Part shown: positions 49,603 to 57,413 of the stretch, in pieces | Layout of the letters: each line of letters starts with the position of its first letter | Position numbering within the stretch: the first letter of the stretch is position 1 | From: JBEKYD01 sp052148435 | GTDB taxonomy: Bacteria; Acidobacteriota; Terriglobia; Bryobacterales; Bryobacteraceae | Direction of reading: 5' to 3' | Assembly (NCBI GenBank): GCA_052148435.1 | Contig: JBKQIF010000115.1 | Coordinates: 1-64,000, forward strand | Length of the DNA stretch: 64,000 bases | Notes under the pieces: model-generated | Told to the model about the DNA's origin: nothing | What the model saw: only the letters and a program-made list of their open reading frames with translations | Database searches by the model: none | Position numbers and translations under genes: made by a program

Positions 49603-51549
49603 TTGGAAAGAAATGGCCGCAAGGGTTCGATGGTGGTTGAGCCTACGGAACGCTGGACCCCGCAAATCGCCAGCGATTTCTACGACGTCCCCAGTTGGGG
49701 CAAGGGCTATTTTTCGGTGGGCAACAACGGGCACGTGCTGGTTCACCCGGAAAAGGACCCCGCGCGCTCCATCGATCTGAAGGAACTTATCGACACGCTG
49801 GTGCTTCGCGGCATCAACCTGCCCATTCTGGTTCGCTTCGCCGACATCCTGAACCACCGTTTGGGCGAGCTCCACGGTGCGTTTCAGACGGCCATCAACG
49901 AGCACCATTATCAAGGCCAATATTGCTGCGTCTACCCCATCAAGGTGAACCAGCAGCGGCAGGTGGTGGAAGAGGTGCTGGAATTCGGCAAGCCGTACAA
50001 GTTCGGTCTCGAGGCCGGGTCGAAGCCCGAGTTGATCGCCGTCATGGCGCTGGCCGACAACGATACGCCGATCATCTGCAACGGCTTCAAAGACGACGAG
50101 TACATCGAAATGGCGATGCTGGCGCAGAAGATCGGGCGTCAAATCGTCCCGGTGGTCGAAAAATACACGGAACTGCACCTGATTTTGAAATACAGCCGGA
50201 AGGTTGGCGTGCGGCCGCGGATCGGGCTGCGGGTGAAGTTGGCCAGCCGGGGCGCCGGGCGGTGGAAATCTTCGGGCGGGTATCGCTCCAAGTTCGGCCT
50301 ATCGGTTACCGAGGCCATGCGGGCCCTGCAGGAACTGAAAGATCTCGGCATGGCCGACTGTCTGAACCTGCTGCACTTCCACCTGGGCAGCCAGATCACC
50401 AACATCCGCCAGATCAAGGGCGCGGTGAACGAGGCCGTGCGCGTCTACGTGGACCTGGCGCGGGCCGGAGCGGGATTGCAGTATCTCGACGTGGGCGGCG
50501 GCCTGGGAGTGGATTACGACGGCTCGCAGACGGACTTCGAATCGAGCGTCAATTACACCCTGCAGGAATACGCCAACGATGTGATCTACCACGTGCAGAA
50601 CGTGTGCGACGAAGTCGGCGTGCCGCACCCCAATATCGTGACCGAAAGCGGCCGCGCCGTGGCTGCCTATCACAGCGTGCTGGTGTTCAACGTTCTGGGC
50701 GTGTCGGGCATGGGCGAAGCGGATGTTCCGCCGGAGCCGCCGCCGGATGCCGAGCAGCCTCTCATCGATCTGCAGGAAACCTATCGCAGCCTCACCGCCA
50801 AGAACCTGCTGGAAAGTTATCACGACACGCAGCAGGCTCTCGACCAGGCGCTCAACCTGTTCAGCCTGGGCTACCTTTCGCTCGAGCAGCGGTGCGTGGC
50901 CGAGAACCTGTATTGGGCCATCACCCGCAGGATTCAAAAGCAGGCGCGGGAGCTCGACTACTTTCCGGAAGAGCTGGAGGGCATCGATGCCATGCTCTCG
51001 GACACCTACTTCTGCAATTTCTCGCTGTTTCAGAGTATGCCGGATAGCTGGGCCATCAAGCAGCTATTCCCCGTCATGCCGATCCACCGGCTGGAAGAGC
51101 AGCCTTCGCGGCCGGCCGTGCTGGGCGACATCACCTGCGACTCCGACGGCAAAGTGGACGCCTTCATCGACCGCCGGGACGTAAAGCGCACGCTCCTGCT
51201 CCATCCGTTCGACGGCGGCGATTACTACCTGGGCACGTTTCTGCTGGGCGCCTATCAGGAGATCCTGGGCGATCTGCACAACCTGTTCGGCGACACCAAT
51301 GCCGTACACGTCCGCCTCGGGCCGGCCGGGGAGACCATTCTGGACTCGGTCATCAAGGGCGATACCGTTCGCGAAGTGCTCAACTACGTGCAATTTTCCA
51401 GCGACCAGTTGGTCGCCAAACTGCGCCGCGATGTGGAAACTGCCCTCCGGGACAGCCGGCTAACCTACGAGGAATCCGGAGCGCTGCTGCACTATTACGA
51501 AGAGGGCCTGCACGGCTACACCTATCTGGAAGACGTGCACGAGCGCTAG
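49603..51549 (+). CDS. speA: Biosynthetic arginine decarboxylase SpeA
   Basis: SpeA converts arginine to agmatine, the first step to putrescine and spermidine, with PLP and Mg. The 648-residue protein matches the family length and pattern: SDFYDVPSWGKGYFSVGNNG, the PLP-lysine stretch CVYPIKVNQQRQVVEEVL, LEAGSKPELIAVMAL, LHFHLGSQITNIRQIKGAV, YLDVGGGLGVDYDGS and DITCDSDGKVDAFID. The start is TTG 49603 with AAAGGAG 11 bases upstream; ATG 49630, with AAGGG upstream, is an alternative start. No speB is adjacent. The long upstream region with strong hairpins is unusual. Confidence 0.94.
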   Translation: MERNGRKGSMVVEPTERWTPQIASDFYDVPSWGKGYFSVGNNGHVLVHPEKDPARSIDLKELIDTLVLRGINLPILVRFADILNHRLGELHGAFQTAINEHHYQGQYCCVYPIKVNQQRQVVEEVLEFGKPYKFGLEAGSKPELIAVMALADNDTPIICNGFKDDEYIEMAMLAQKIGRQIVPVVEKYTELHLILKYSRKVGVRPRIGLRVKLASRGAGRWKSSGGYRSKFGLSVTEAMRALQELKDLGMADCLNLLHFHLGSQITNIRQIKGAVNEAVRVYVDLARAGAGLQYLDVGGGLGVDYDGSQTDFESSVNYTLQEYANDVIYHVQNVCDEVGVPHPNIVTESGRAVAAYHSVLVFNVLGVSGMGEADVPPEPPPDAEQPLIDLQETYRSLTAKNLLESYHDTQQALDQALNLFSLGYLSLEQRCVAENLYWAITRRIQKQARELDYFPEELEGIDAMLSDTYFCNFSLFQSMPDSWAIKQLFPVMPIHRLEEQPSRPAVLGDITCDSDGKVDAFIDRRDVKRTLLLHPFDGGDYYLGTFLLGAYQEILGDLHNLFGDTNAVHVRLGPAGETILDSVIKGDTVREVLNYVQFSSDQLVAKLRRDVETALRDSRLTYEESGALLHYYEEGLHGYTYLEDVHER

Positions 51550-51586
51550 CGGGCCGCGGCCAGGTAGTGAGCGGCGAACGGCAGGT

Positions 51587-52915
51587 TTAGAAGATCCGCA
51601 ACGGCACGTCGCCGGGAGCGAACTGCAGCCCGATACGGGCTTCATACACACGCCGGTTGTACTGGGCGAAATCGCTGCTTCCGTACTGATGGACCCAGCC
51701 GCCGCCGACAACGTGCAGCTTCTTGGTCAGGTCCCGGCTGATGGATACCATTCCCGTCGTGTCCCGGTAATCGCCGTTGACTATATTACCGATCGACACG
51801 CCGTCGTTGCGGGCAGCGCTCACGTTGAAGCTCCAGCGGCGGATTCCGGTGTAGGTGTAGCCGGCGGTAATATTGGTCATTTGCGATGTCAGGAAGAGGC
51901 CGTTTCCGGGAGTGACCGTCCGCCCGCCAGCCAAATACGCCACCCCTTTCTTGAAGCCCTGCGACAAACGCCCGCTGGCGTTGGGCACATAACGAACGCT
52001 GTGGTTCACCGAGAGTTGGGTAGAGGAAATCCCCAGCAGTGCGGCGATCGCGGGGTCAATGGAAACGTCCTGCACGCCTTCGTTCTCCACCCGGAGGAAA
52101 CCGCCATACAAGGTCAGTTCCAAGGTTGCCGTCAGCCGGCGGGCAAACGTGCCGGCCGCTCCGTGCATGTCGGCGTCGCTGAGAATACGGGTGAAGCTGT
52201 AATGGTTGTAGTTGTACATGGCGCCGATGGTGGTGCTTCGCGAAACGCGGTATTCCATATCGGCCTGCGCCGTAGCACCGGTTACGCCGTAGAGCGCCGT
52301 GGACCGCCGGCGATTCAAATAGCCGGAGCCGCCGAAACTGAAGGAAAGCCGCGCCGTTCTCTGATAGATCAGGTTGGCCAGCGTGCTGACGTAAATCGTA
52401 CGATTATCGAAAAAGTCGGTAACGGGAATGCTCAGCGTAGACGGATCGAACGGCACCGAAGCCGGCAGGCCCAGGGCTCCGTAGTCGAGTGAAAAAATAC
52501 CCGCGGCTTCGTTCAACACCAGGGTGACGTGACGGGTGAACAGGTGCGTAATTCCGAGCAGGAGCGTTTGGTCGGTGCTGTCGTAGTAGGTGGCCTTGGT
52601 GTACTCGCGGACATCGCCATGATAGTCCAGGCCAACTTTGGTGTGTTTCCAGCTATGGATGCCGCTAATCCCCCCGGCGAACTCCACCCCGGGGCTGGAA
52701 CCGTTGCCGATCTCGCCTTGGGAATTCACCGACACGCCGGCCAAGCCGGTATCGTAAACACCGGTAATGCTCAGGTAGGGCCGAAAGTCGATCTGGTCCG
52801 CCGCCATGGCCGTGGGTGCTTCGCCGCGCGACAGAATTGCCGGGCCGGCATATTGCGCAAACGCTGGGACGGCCAGCCACAAAATGGCGGCCAGGCGCCG
52901 CATGTCGAAATACAT
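51587..52915 (-). CDS. Outer-membrane beta-barrel protein of the exopolysaccharide locus
   Basis: The 442-residue product has a signal peptide (RRLAAILWLAVPAFAQ) and then alternates short polar turns with amphipathic strands to the end (RPYLSITGVYDTGLAGVSVN, HTKVGLDYHGDVREYTKATY, and a terminal strand VYEARIGLQFAPGDVPLRIF), as in porin-like or PEP-CTERM-system outer-membrane barrels. ATG 52915 has GGAGGA immediately before it. epsB lies upstream on the same strand (gap 108 bases), so the barrel may be the export or anchoring partner of the polysaccharide made here. Confidence 0.75.
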   Translation of the reverse strand: MYFDMRRLAAILWLAVPAFAQYAGPAILSRGEAPTAMAADQIDFRPYLSITGVYDTGLAGVSVNSQGEIGNGSSPGVEFAGGISGIHSWKHTKVGLDYHGDVREYTKATYYDSTDQTLLLGITHLFTRHVTLVLNEAAGIFSLDYGALGLPASVPFDPSTLSIPVTDFFDNRTIYVSTLANLIYQRTARLSFSFGGSGYLNRRRSTALYGVTGATAQADMEYRVSRSTTIGAMYNYNHYSFTRILSDADMHGAAGTFARRLTATLELTLYGGFLRVENEGVQDVSIDPAIAALLGISSTQLSVNHSVRYVPNASGRLSQGFKKGVAYLAGGRTVTPGNGLFLTSQMTNITAGYTYTGIRRWSFNVSAARNDGVSIGNIVNGDYRDTTGMVSISRDLTKKLHVVGGGWVHQYGSSDFAQYNRRVYEARIGLQFAPGDVPLRIF

Positions 52916-53023
52916 GTTCCTCCGTTTTCCGCTTCGAATGCCCAAGATCCACACAACCAGGCCCCGCAGAATTAAAGTCTGACGCGGCCCTCCCCAACTG
53001 TCAAGAACGGGACGGGATCGCCA

Positions 53024-54415
53024 TCATTGTGCGCCTCGCGAAAGCAACATCGTTTTGAGCGTATGGAACACGATATAGGCATCCAGGCTGATCGACATAT
53101 TCTTGATGTAATACAAATCGTATTCCAGTTTGGTGACGGTATCTTCAAGCGTGTCGCCGTACTTGTGATTGATCTGCGCCCAGCCGGTGATGCCCGGACG
53201 AACGTACTGGCGCTGCCGGTAATAGGGAATATGGTCGGACAGAGCTTTGACAAATTCCGGCCGTTCCGGGCGCGGGCCGACCAGCGACATTTCGCCTTTC
53301 AGCACGTTGAAAAGCTGCGGTAATTCGTCGAAACGAATCTTGCGGATGACGCGGCCCACCGGCGTAATCCGCGGATCGTTCCTGGATGCCCAGACCGCGC
53401 CGGTCGCCGCTTCCGCGTTGGCCCGCATGGAGCGGAATTTGTAGACGGTAAACGACTGGCCCTCCAACCCGACCCGCTGCTGCCGATAGAGTACCGGCCC
53501 GGACGAACTCAGGCGTACCGCCAGGGCCGTGAGCAGCACCAGCGGCGATGCCAGAACGATTCCCACCGTCGCCGCTACCAGGTTGAACGCCCGCTGGTAC
53601 AACAGGATTTGCCGGCGCGGCCCCAACTCGCCGGAATAGATCAGCTGCGAAGGGCGCAGTTCTTTCAGACTGACCCGGCCGGTCACGCGCTCATACGCCG
53701 ACGACACTTCTTCAATCGCGTGGCCGCCAAAACGCAATTCCAGTAGATCGGTAACCGGAACCCGGTTGCGCCGCTCGGACATACCCACCACGATCAAGCC
53801 GGGATTCGTCTCCTCCACAATCCGTCGCAAATCCGATACCGGCCCGAGTACCCGCCCCCCAGGTAGAGGAGGCTCTCCGCCCGGAAAATCGTCGACATAA
53901 CCCACTACGCTCAGACCCAATTCGGGATGCTCTACTACGTGCTGAGCCAGGTCCGCGAGCGATTCGCTCCCTCCCACCAGCAGCAACCCGGTGCGCCCCA
54001 CCACATGCAACGCGTATGAGCTAAACGCCAGTCGCCAGGCGAGGACACCGACCAGCGACAGGAAACTCCCGGTCAGCATCAGGCGCAAGGGCGTCCGCAA
54101 ATCGCGGCTGACGTAGCTGAAAATGCCTTGGATCAGAATGGCGGTGCCGATCGCCATGGAAAGCTGCTGCAGCAGCAGAATCCTGGATTCAATCAGGTAA
54201 TTAGAGTAAAGATCTTGAAAATAAAGGCTGATCACGATGCTGAGCACCACCACGAGGATGCGCGCCAAGCCGCCGTCGTACAGCAGGTAGTCGGTTGGAT
54301 CGACCTCCAAAACCAGATAGCTGGCCAGCACGAAAGCGGTGAGCATGATGATGGTTTCCGCCGCCAGGAGCGCCAGTGTGCCAGCCGGTACGAATACTCG
54401 AAACAAGCGGATCAT
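53024..54415 (-). CDS. Exopolysaccharide glycosyl-1-phosphate transferase, EpsB/WcaJ-type
   Basis: This enzyme starts polysaccharide synthesis by loading a sugar phosphate on the lipid carrier. The 463-residue protein has four or five N-terminal helices, a CoA-binding-like Rossmann region (TGLLLVGGSESLADLAQHVV, VVGYVDDFPGG) and the bacterial sugar-transferase domain with KFRSMRANAEAATGAVWASR, IRKIRFDELPQLFNVLKGEM, SLVGPRPERPEFV and RQYVRPGITGWAQINHKYG. The N-terminal layout and neighbours match the EpsB class of exosortase-linked loci. It is the first gene leftward from a divergent promoter region. Confidence 0.88.
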   Translation of the reverse strand: MIRLFRVFVPAGTLALLAAETIIMLTAFVLASYLVLEVDPTDYLLYDGGLARILVVVLSIVISLYFQDLYSNYLIESRILLLQQLSMAIGTAILIQGIFSYVSRDLRTPLRLMLTGSFLSLVGVLAWRLAFSSYALHVVGRTGLLLVGGSESLADLAQHVVEHPELGLSVVGYVDDFPGGEPPLPGGRVLGPVSDLRRIVEETNPGLIVVGMSERRNRVPVTDLLELRFGGHAIEEVSSAYERVTGRVSLKELRPSQLIYSGELGPRRQILLYQRAFNLVAATVGIVLASPLVLLTALAVRLSSSGPVLYRQQRVGLEGQSFTVYKFRSMRANAEAATGAVWASRNDPRITPVGRVIRKIRFDELPQLFNVLKGEMSLVGPRPERPEFVKALSDHIPYYRQRQYVRPGITGWAQINHKYGDTLEDTVTKLEYDLYYIKNMSISLDAYIVFHTLKTMLLSRGAQ

Positions 54416-54430
54416 GTAAATAAATCAGTA

Positions 54431-54460
54431 AGATCGGACGACAAGTCCGACTACATATTA
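54431..54460 (-). promoter_or_regulatory. epsB promoter -10 box and leader hairpin
   Basis: On the minus strand TATAAT (54460-54455) is a perfect -10 box 39 bases before the epsB ATG; the -35 is weak. Between them GTCGGAC-TTGTC-GTCCGAT forms a 7-bp hairpin in the transcript leader (54431-54449), so translation of epsB could be modulated. The rest of the 272-base gap to 54687 is AT-rich and holds the divergent promoter for the CAAX gene; no other feature is seen. Confidence 0.5.
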
Positions 54461-54687
54461 TACTCGCCCGTCCCGGCCGATTCGCACTCTCATGTGGCGC
54501 CCGGGGGCCTAGGACCGTGTCCAACTCCCAGACCAGGCGAAGGCACGGAGGAGGCCTCAGGCGGCGTAAAAGCACTGTAGAATCAGTAGTTTAGAATACT
54601 AGAACCGACGGCAGGCGAACCTCGCCCGAAGGCGCTATGGTACTATCACCGACAGTCTGGAAGGGAACTGGATTTCGTAAAGTAACT

Positions 54688-55362
54688 ATGACTGTCAGTC
54701 GTCAATCGCGTACCACGCTCGCCTATGTCGCCCCGTTTGGCGTTTATGTCGCTTCCATGGGCTTGGAACGGCTGCTGGGAATCGACGGGGGATGGTTGTA
54801 TGCCTTGCGTTGCAGTCTTACCCTCGCGGCGATCCTGGTATTCTCCCGCCGGACAGTTTCGTTTACTGCCCTAAATCCGATCTCGAGCGCGGCCGTTGGG
54901 TTGCTGGTATTCATCTTATGGGTGGCGCCCGACCAATTGTGGAACATTCGCCACCATTGGCTCTTCGAGAACGCATTGACCGGCGCAGCGGTGAGTTCCA
55001 TCCCCATCGAACGGCGCCGCAACGTCGCATTTCTGATCCTCCGGGTCGGCGGCTCGGCGCTCCTGGTGCCGATTATCGAGGAACTGTTCTGGCGCGCCTG
55101 GCTGATGCGCTGGATGATCTCGGAGCACATCGAAACGGTCCCTCTGGGCACATACCGCCGCTTGGCGTTTTGGGTGACCGCGGCCCTTTTCGCCGCCGAA
55201 CACGGTCCGTACTGGGAGGTAGGGCTGGTGGCGGGCATCGTGTACAACTGGTGGATGGTTCGCACCAGGAGCCTGGGCGACTGTATCCTGGCGCACGCCG
55301 TCACCAATCTGGCTCTGGGCCTGTACGTGATCGGGTCCGGCCAATGGCAGTACTGGCTCTAG
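54688..55362 (+). CDS. CAAX-type (CPBP) intramembrane protease of the exosortase-associated group
   Basis: This 224-residue protein with about six helices has the glutamyl protease signature E131-E132-x3-R136 in IIEELFWRAWLMRW, FAAEHG (motif 2, FxxxH) and HAVTN (motif 3). Its length, the SNP-like N-terminal helices and its position before epsI match the CAAX-related family linked to PEP-CTERM/exosortase loci (TIGR03008-like). Such proteases may process exported substrates or the sorting machinery. ATG 54688 begins just before the first helix; the frame continues upstream to 54637 but without support. Confidence 0.8.
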   Translation: MTVSRQSRTTLAYVAPFGVYVASMGLERLLGIDGGWLYALRCSLTLAAILVFSRRTVSFTALNPISSAAVGLLVFILWVAPDQLWNIRHHWLFENALTGAAVSSIPIERRRNVAFLILRVGGSALLVPIIEELFWRAWLMRWMISEHIETVPLGTYRRLAFWVTAALFAAEHGPYWEVGLVAGIVYNWWMVRTRSLGDCILAHAVTNLALGLYVIGSGQWQYWL

Positions 55363-55430
55363 TCCGCCCACTGCCCACGGCACGGTTGCTATCATAAAAT
55401 GTGAGATTCAAACCGAAAGACAGGAGAGCC

Positions 55431-56087
55431 GTGAGTTTCCTTAAGAGTCGATACGCCATAGCTCTGACGATCGCGCTGCTGCTTCAGGCGGGTGCGCTGT
55501 ACGCGGTTGCTTCACGTCCCGAATTGGCCCCCCCGATCGTCCCCTTGAGCCTCTTCCCCGCGGTATTGGGGGGCTGGACGATGGTGCAGGACGCGCCGCT
55601 CGAACCGGAAACGCTCCAGATGCTAAAAGCCGACGACGTGACGAATCGGGTGTATGTCGATCGCGCACACGCGGTGGCCGTGAACCTCTTCATGGCATAC
55701 TTCAAGACCCAGCGTTACGGGCAGTCGCCCCATTCCCCCAAGAACTGTCTGCCGGGTTCGGGCTGGGAGGAGGTGGAAGTTGGCAAGCAAACCATCTCCG
55801 TAGCGGGATCGGACCTCCCGATTACGGTGAATCGCTACGCCGTACAACATGGCGACGACCAGAGCGTGACGCTGTATTGGTATCAGGGGCATCACCGGGT
55901 GATCGCCAGCGAATTCGCCGCCAAGTTCTGGCTGGTGGCCGACGCCGTGCGCTACCGCCGCAGCGATACCGCTTTGGTGCGCGTAATCGTACCGGCGCGG
56001 GGAGGGGACCTGAAGACCGCCACCGATATCGGCGTGGCCTTCATTCAAGTGGCGTTCCCCGTCATTCTGCGGCAAATGCCGCTATAG
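55431..56087 (+). CDS. epsI: EpsI-family (DUF3485) exosortase-associated protein
   Basis: The 218-residue product has an N-terminal anchor (YAIALTIALLLQAGALYAVA) and a periplasmic DUF3485 domain with VNLFMAYFKTQRYGQSPHSP, KNCLPGSGWEEVEVG, SVTLYWYQGHHRVIAS and RYRRSDTALVRVIVP. The CLPGSGW motif defines the family. EpsI commonly lies next to, or fused with, an exosortase; here it follows a CAAX protease. GTG 55431 is chosen because AGGAG lies 4 bases upstream. A hairpin starts immediately after its TAG. Confidence 0.85.
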   Translation: MSFLKSRYAIALTIALLLQAGALYAVASRPELAPPIVPLSLFPAVLGGWTMVQDAPLEPETLQMLKADDVTNRVYVDRAHAVAVNLFMAYFKTQRYGQSPHSPKNCLPGSGWEEVEVGKQTISVAGSDLPITVNRYAVQHGDDQSVTLYWYQGHHRVIASEFAAKFWLVADAVRYRRSDTALVRVIVPARGGDLKTATDIGVAFIQVAFPVILRQMPL

Positions 56088-56113
56088 TGGGACAGTCCTG
56101 GTGGCCTGTCAGG
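56088..56113 (+). repeat. Short palindromic element abutting the epsI stop codon (family P)
   Basis: TGGGACAGTCC-TGGT-GGCCTGTCAGG begins at the first base after the TAG. GACAG and CTGTC pair, with CC/GG inside and one mismatch. The GGGACAG core matches the copies after rho and the DUF4159 gene. Confidence 0.55.
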
Positions 56114-56154
56114 GCCTTTTTCCGCAACCTGGCAGGAACCCGGCGGCAAACCTC

Positions 56155-57309
56155 ATGACGCCGCTTTTCGTGACGCTTTTCCTGGCTTCGGCCCTGGCTG
56201 TCGCTTACGTTCTAGTGGGCTATCCGCTGCTGCTGGCCGGACTGGCGCGCTGGCGGGAGAAACCGGTCGGCCGCCGGGAACAGGTGGCCCCGGTGACGGT
56301 CGTCATCGCCGTGCGCAACGGAGAACGCTGGCTTCACCGCAAGCTCGAGAGCGTTCTGGCTCAGGATTATCCGGCGGATTCGAGAGACGTGCTGGTGGTT
56401 TCCGATGGGTCCACCGACGCCACCGAACAGATCGCAGCCTCCTATGCCGGCCGCGGCGTGCGCGTGATGCGCGTTCCTTTCGGCGGCAAACCCGCGGCCC
56501 TGAATGCGGCGGTGCTCCAGGCTTCCGGCCAACTGCTGTTTTTTACCGATGTCCGTCAGGTATTGCGCCCCGATTGCCTGCGCCGCCTGGTAGCGGCGAT
56601 GGCCGATCCAACGGTCGGCGTGGTTAGCGGCGATTTGCGGATCGCCCGCGGCGCCAGCGAGGAAGAAGCCAATACCGGCCTGTACTGGCGCTATGAAAAC
56701 TGGATTCGCGGCAACCTTTCGCGGGTGGACTCGATGTTGGGCGCCACCGGTCCCGTATATCTGGTGAGGCGTTCCCTCTATGTGCCCATTCCGCCCAATT
56801 CCCTGCTGGACGACGTTTTCCTGCCGCTTTCCGTGCATTTGCAGGGCTACCGTCTGGTGATCGAGCCCCTGGCCGTAGCCATTGACGAGCCCACCGGCCT
56901 GGCCGCCGAATTCCGCCGCAAAGTGCGCACGCAAGCCGGCATCATCCAACTCCTGGGCACGTTCCCAGGCCTGTTCGGCGCGCGCAACCGCATGCGGTTC
57001 CATTTCGTCAGCTTGAAGATCGGGCGCCTCTTACTGCCCTGCCTGCTGGCAGCGGTTCTGGTTACTTCGTTCGGGCTGCCTTCCCCGTGGCGATGGCTCG
57101 CCGCCCTTCCGCAATTGGCCTTTTGGGCCGTGGCCCTGCTCGATCCGCTACTGCCCGCCGGCAGCAGGGCCAAGAAGCTGACCGGCATCCCCAGGGCTTT
57201 TGCCGTCCTGGTATGGGCCGCAGCCTGCGCCTGGAAGATCCTGTTCGTCAGCCCCCGGGACCTGTGGGTGGAGACACGAACAACCAAAGCACCTTCCGCC
57301 CCCGCCTGA
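56155..57309 (+). CDS. Family 2 glycosyltransferase, membrane bound
   Basis: The 384-residue protein has one N-terminal helix, a GT-A domain with VTVVIAVRNGERWLHRKLES, VLVVSDGSTDATEQI, the DxD-type VFLPLSVHLQGYRL neighbour and FFTDVRQVLRPDCLR, and about four C-terminal helices. The class resembles HasA/BcsA-like processive synthases with LDDVFLPL (the ED-like motif) but lacks a clear QxxRW. It probably elongates the exopolysaccharide. ATG 56155 begins at the first helix. It is convergent with the dehydratase gene; the 104-base gap holds nothing recognisable. Confidence 0.82.
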   Translation: MTPLFVTLFLASALAVAYVLVGYPLLLAGLARWREKPVGRREQVAPVTVVIAVRNGERWLHRKLESVLAQDYPADSRDVLVVSDGSTDATEQIAASYAGRGVRVMRVPFGGKPAALNAAVLQASGQLLFFTDVRQVLRPDCLRRLVAAMADPTVGVVSGDLRIARGASEEEANTGLYWRYENWIRGNLSRVDSMLGATGPVYLVRRSLYVPIPPNSLLDDVFLPLSVHLQGYRLVIEPLAVAIDEPTGLAAEFRRKVRTQAGIIQLLGTFPGLFGARNRMRFHFVSLKIGRLLLPCLLAAVLVTSFGLPSPWRWLAALPQLAFWAVALLDPLLPAGSRAKKLTGIPRAFAVLVWAAACAWKILFVSPRDLWVETRTTKAPSAPA

Positions 57310-57413
57310 CCGGCGTAGTGTCGCCGCGTGGGCCGGGCCGGAGGGTTGGCGCCTGGACGAGTTCAACCACCGTCTCCGTCCAAAAACTCCGGCCAAGTAA
57401 GTGCCAGCCAGCG

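Noticed and set aside
54637..54687. Upstream start for the CAAX protease gene
   Set aside because: The extra residues lack a membrane helix pattern and the start has no clear ribosome site.
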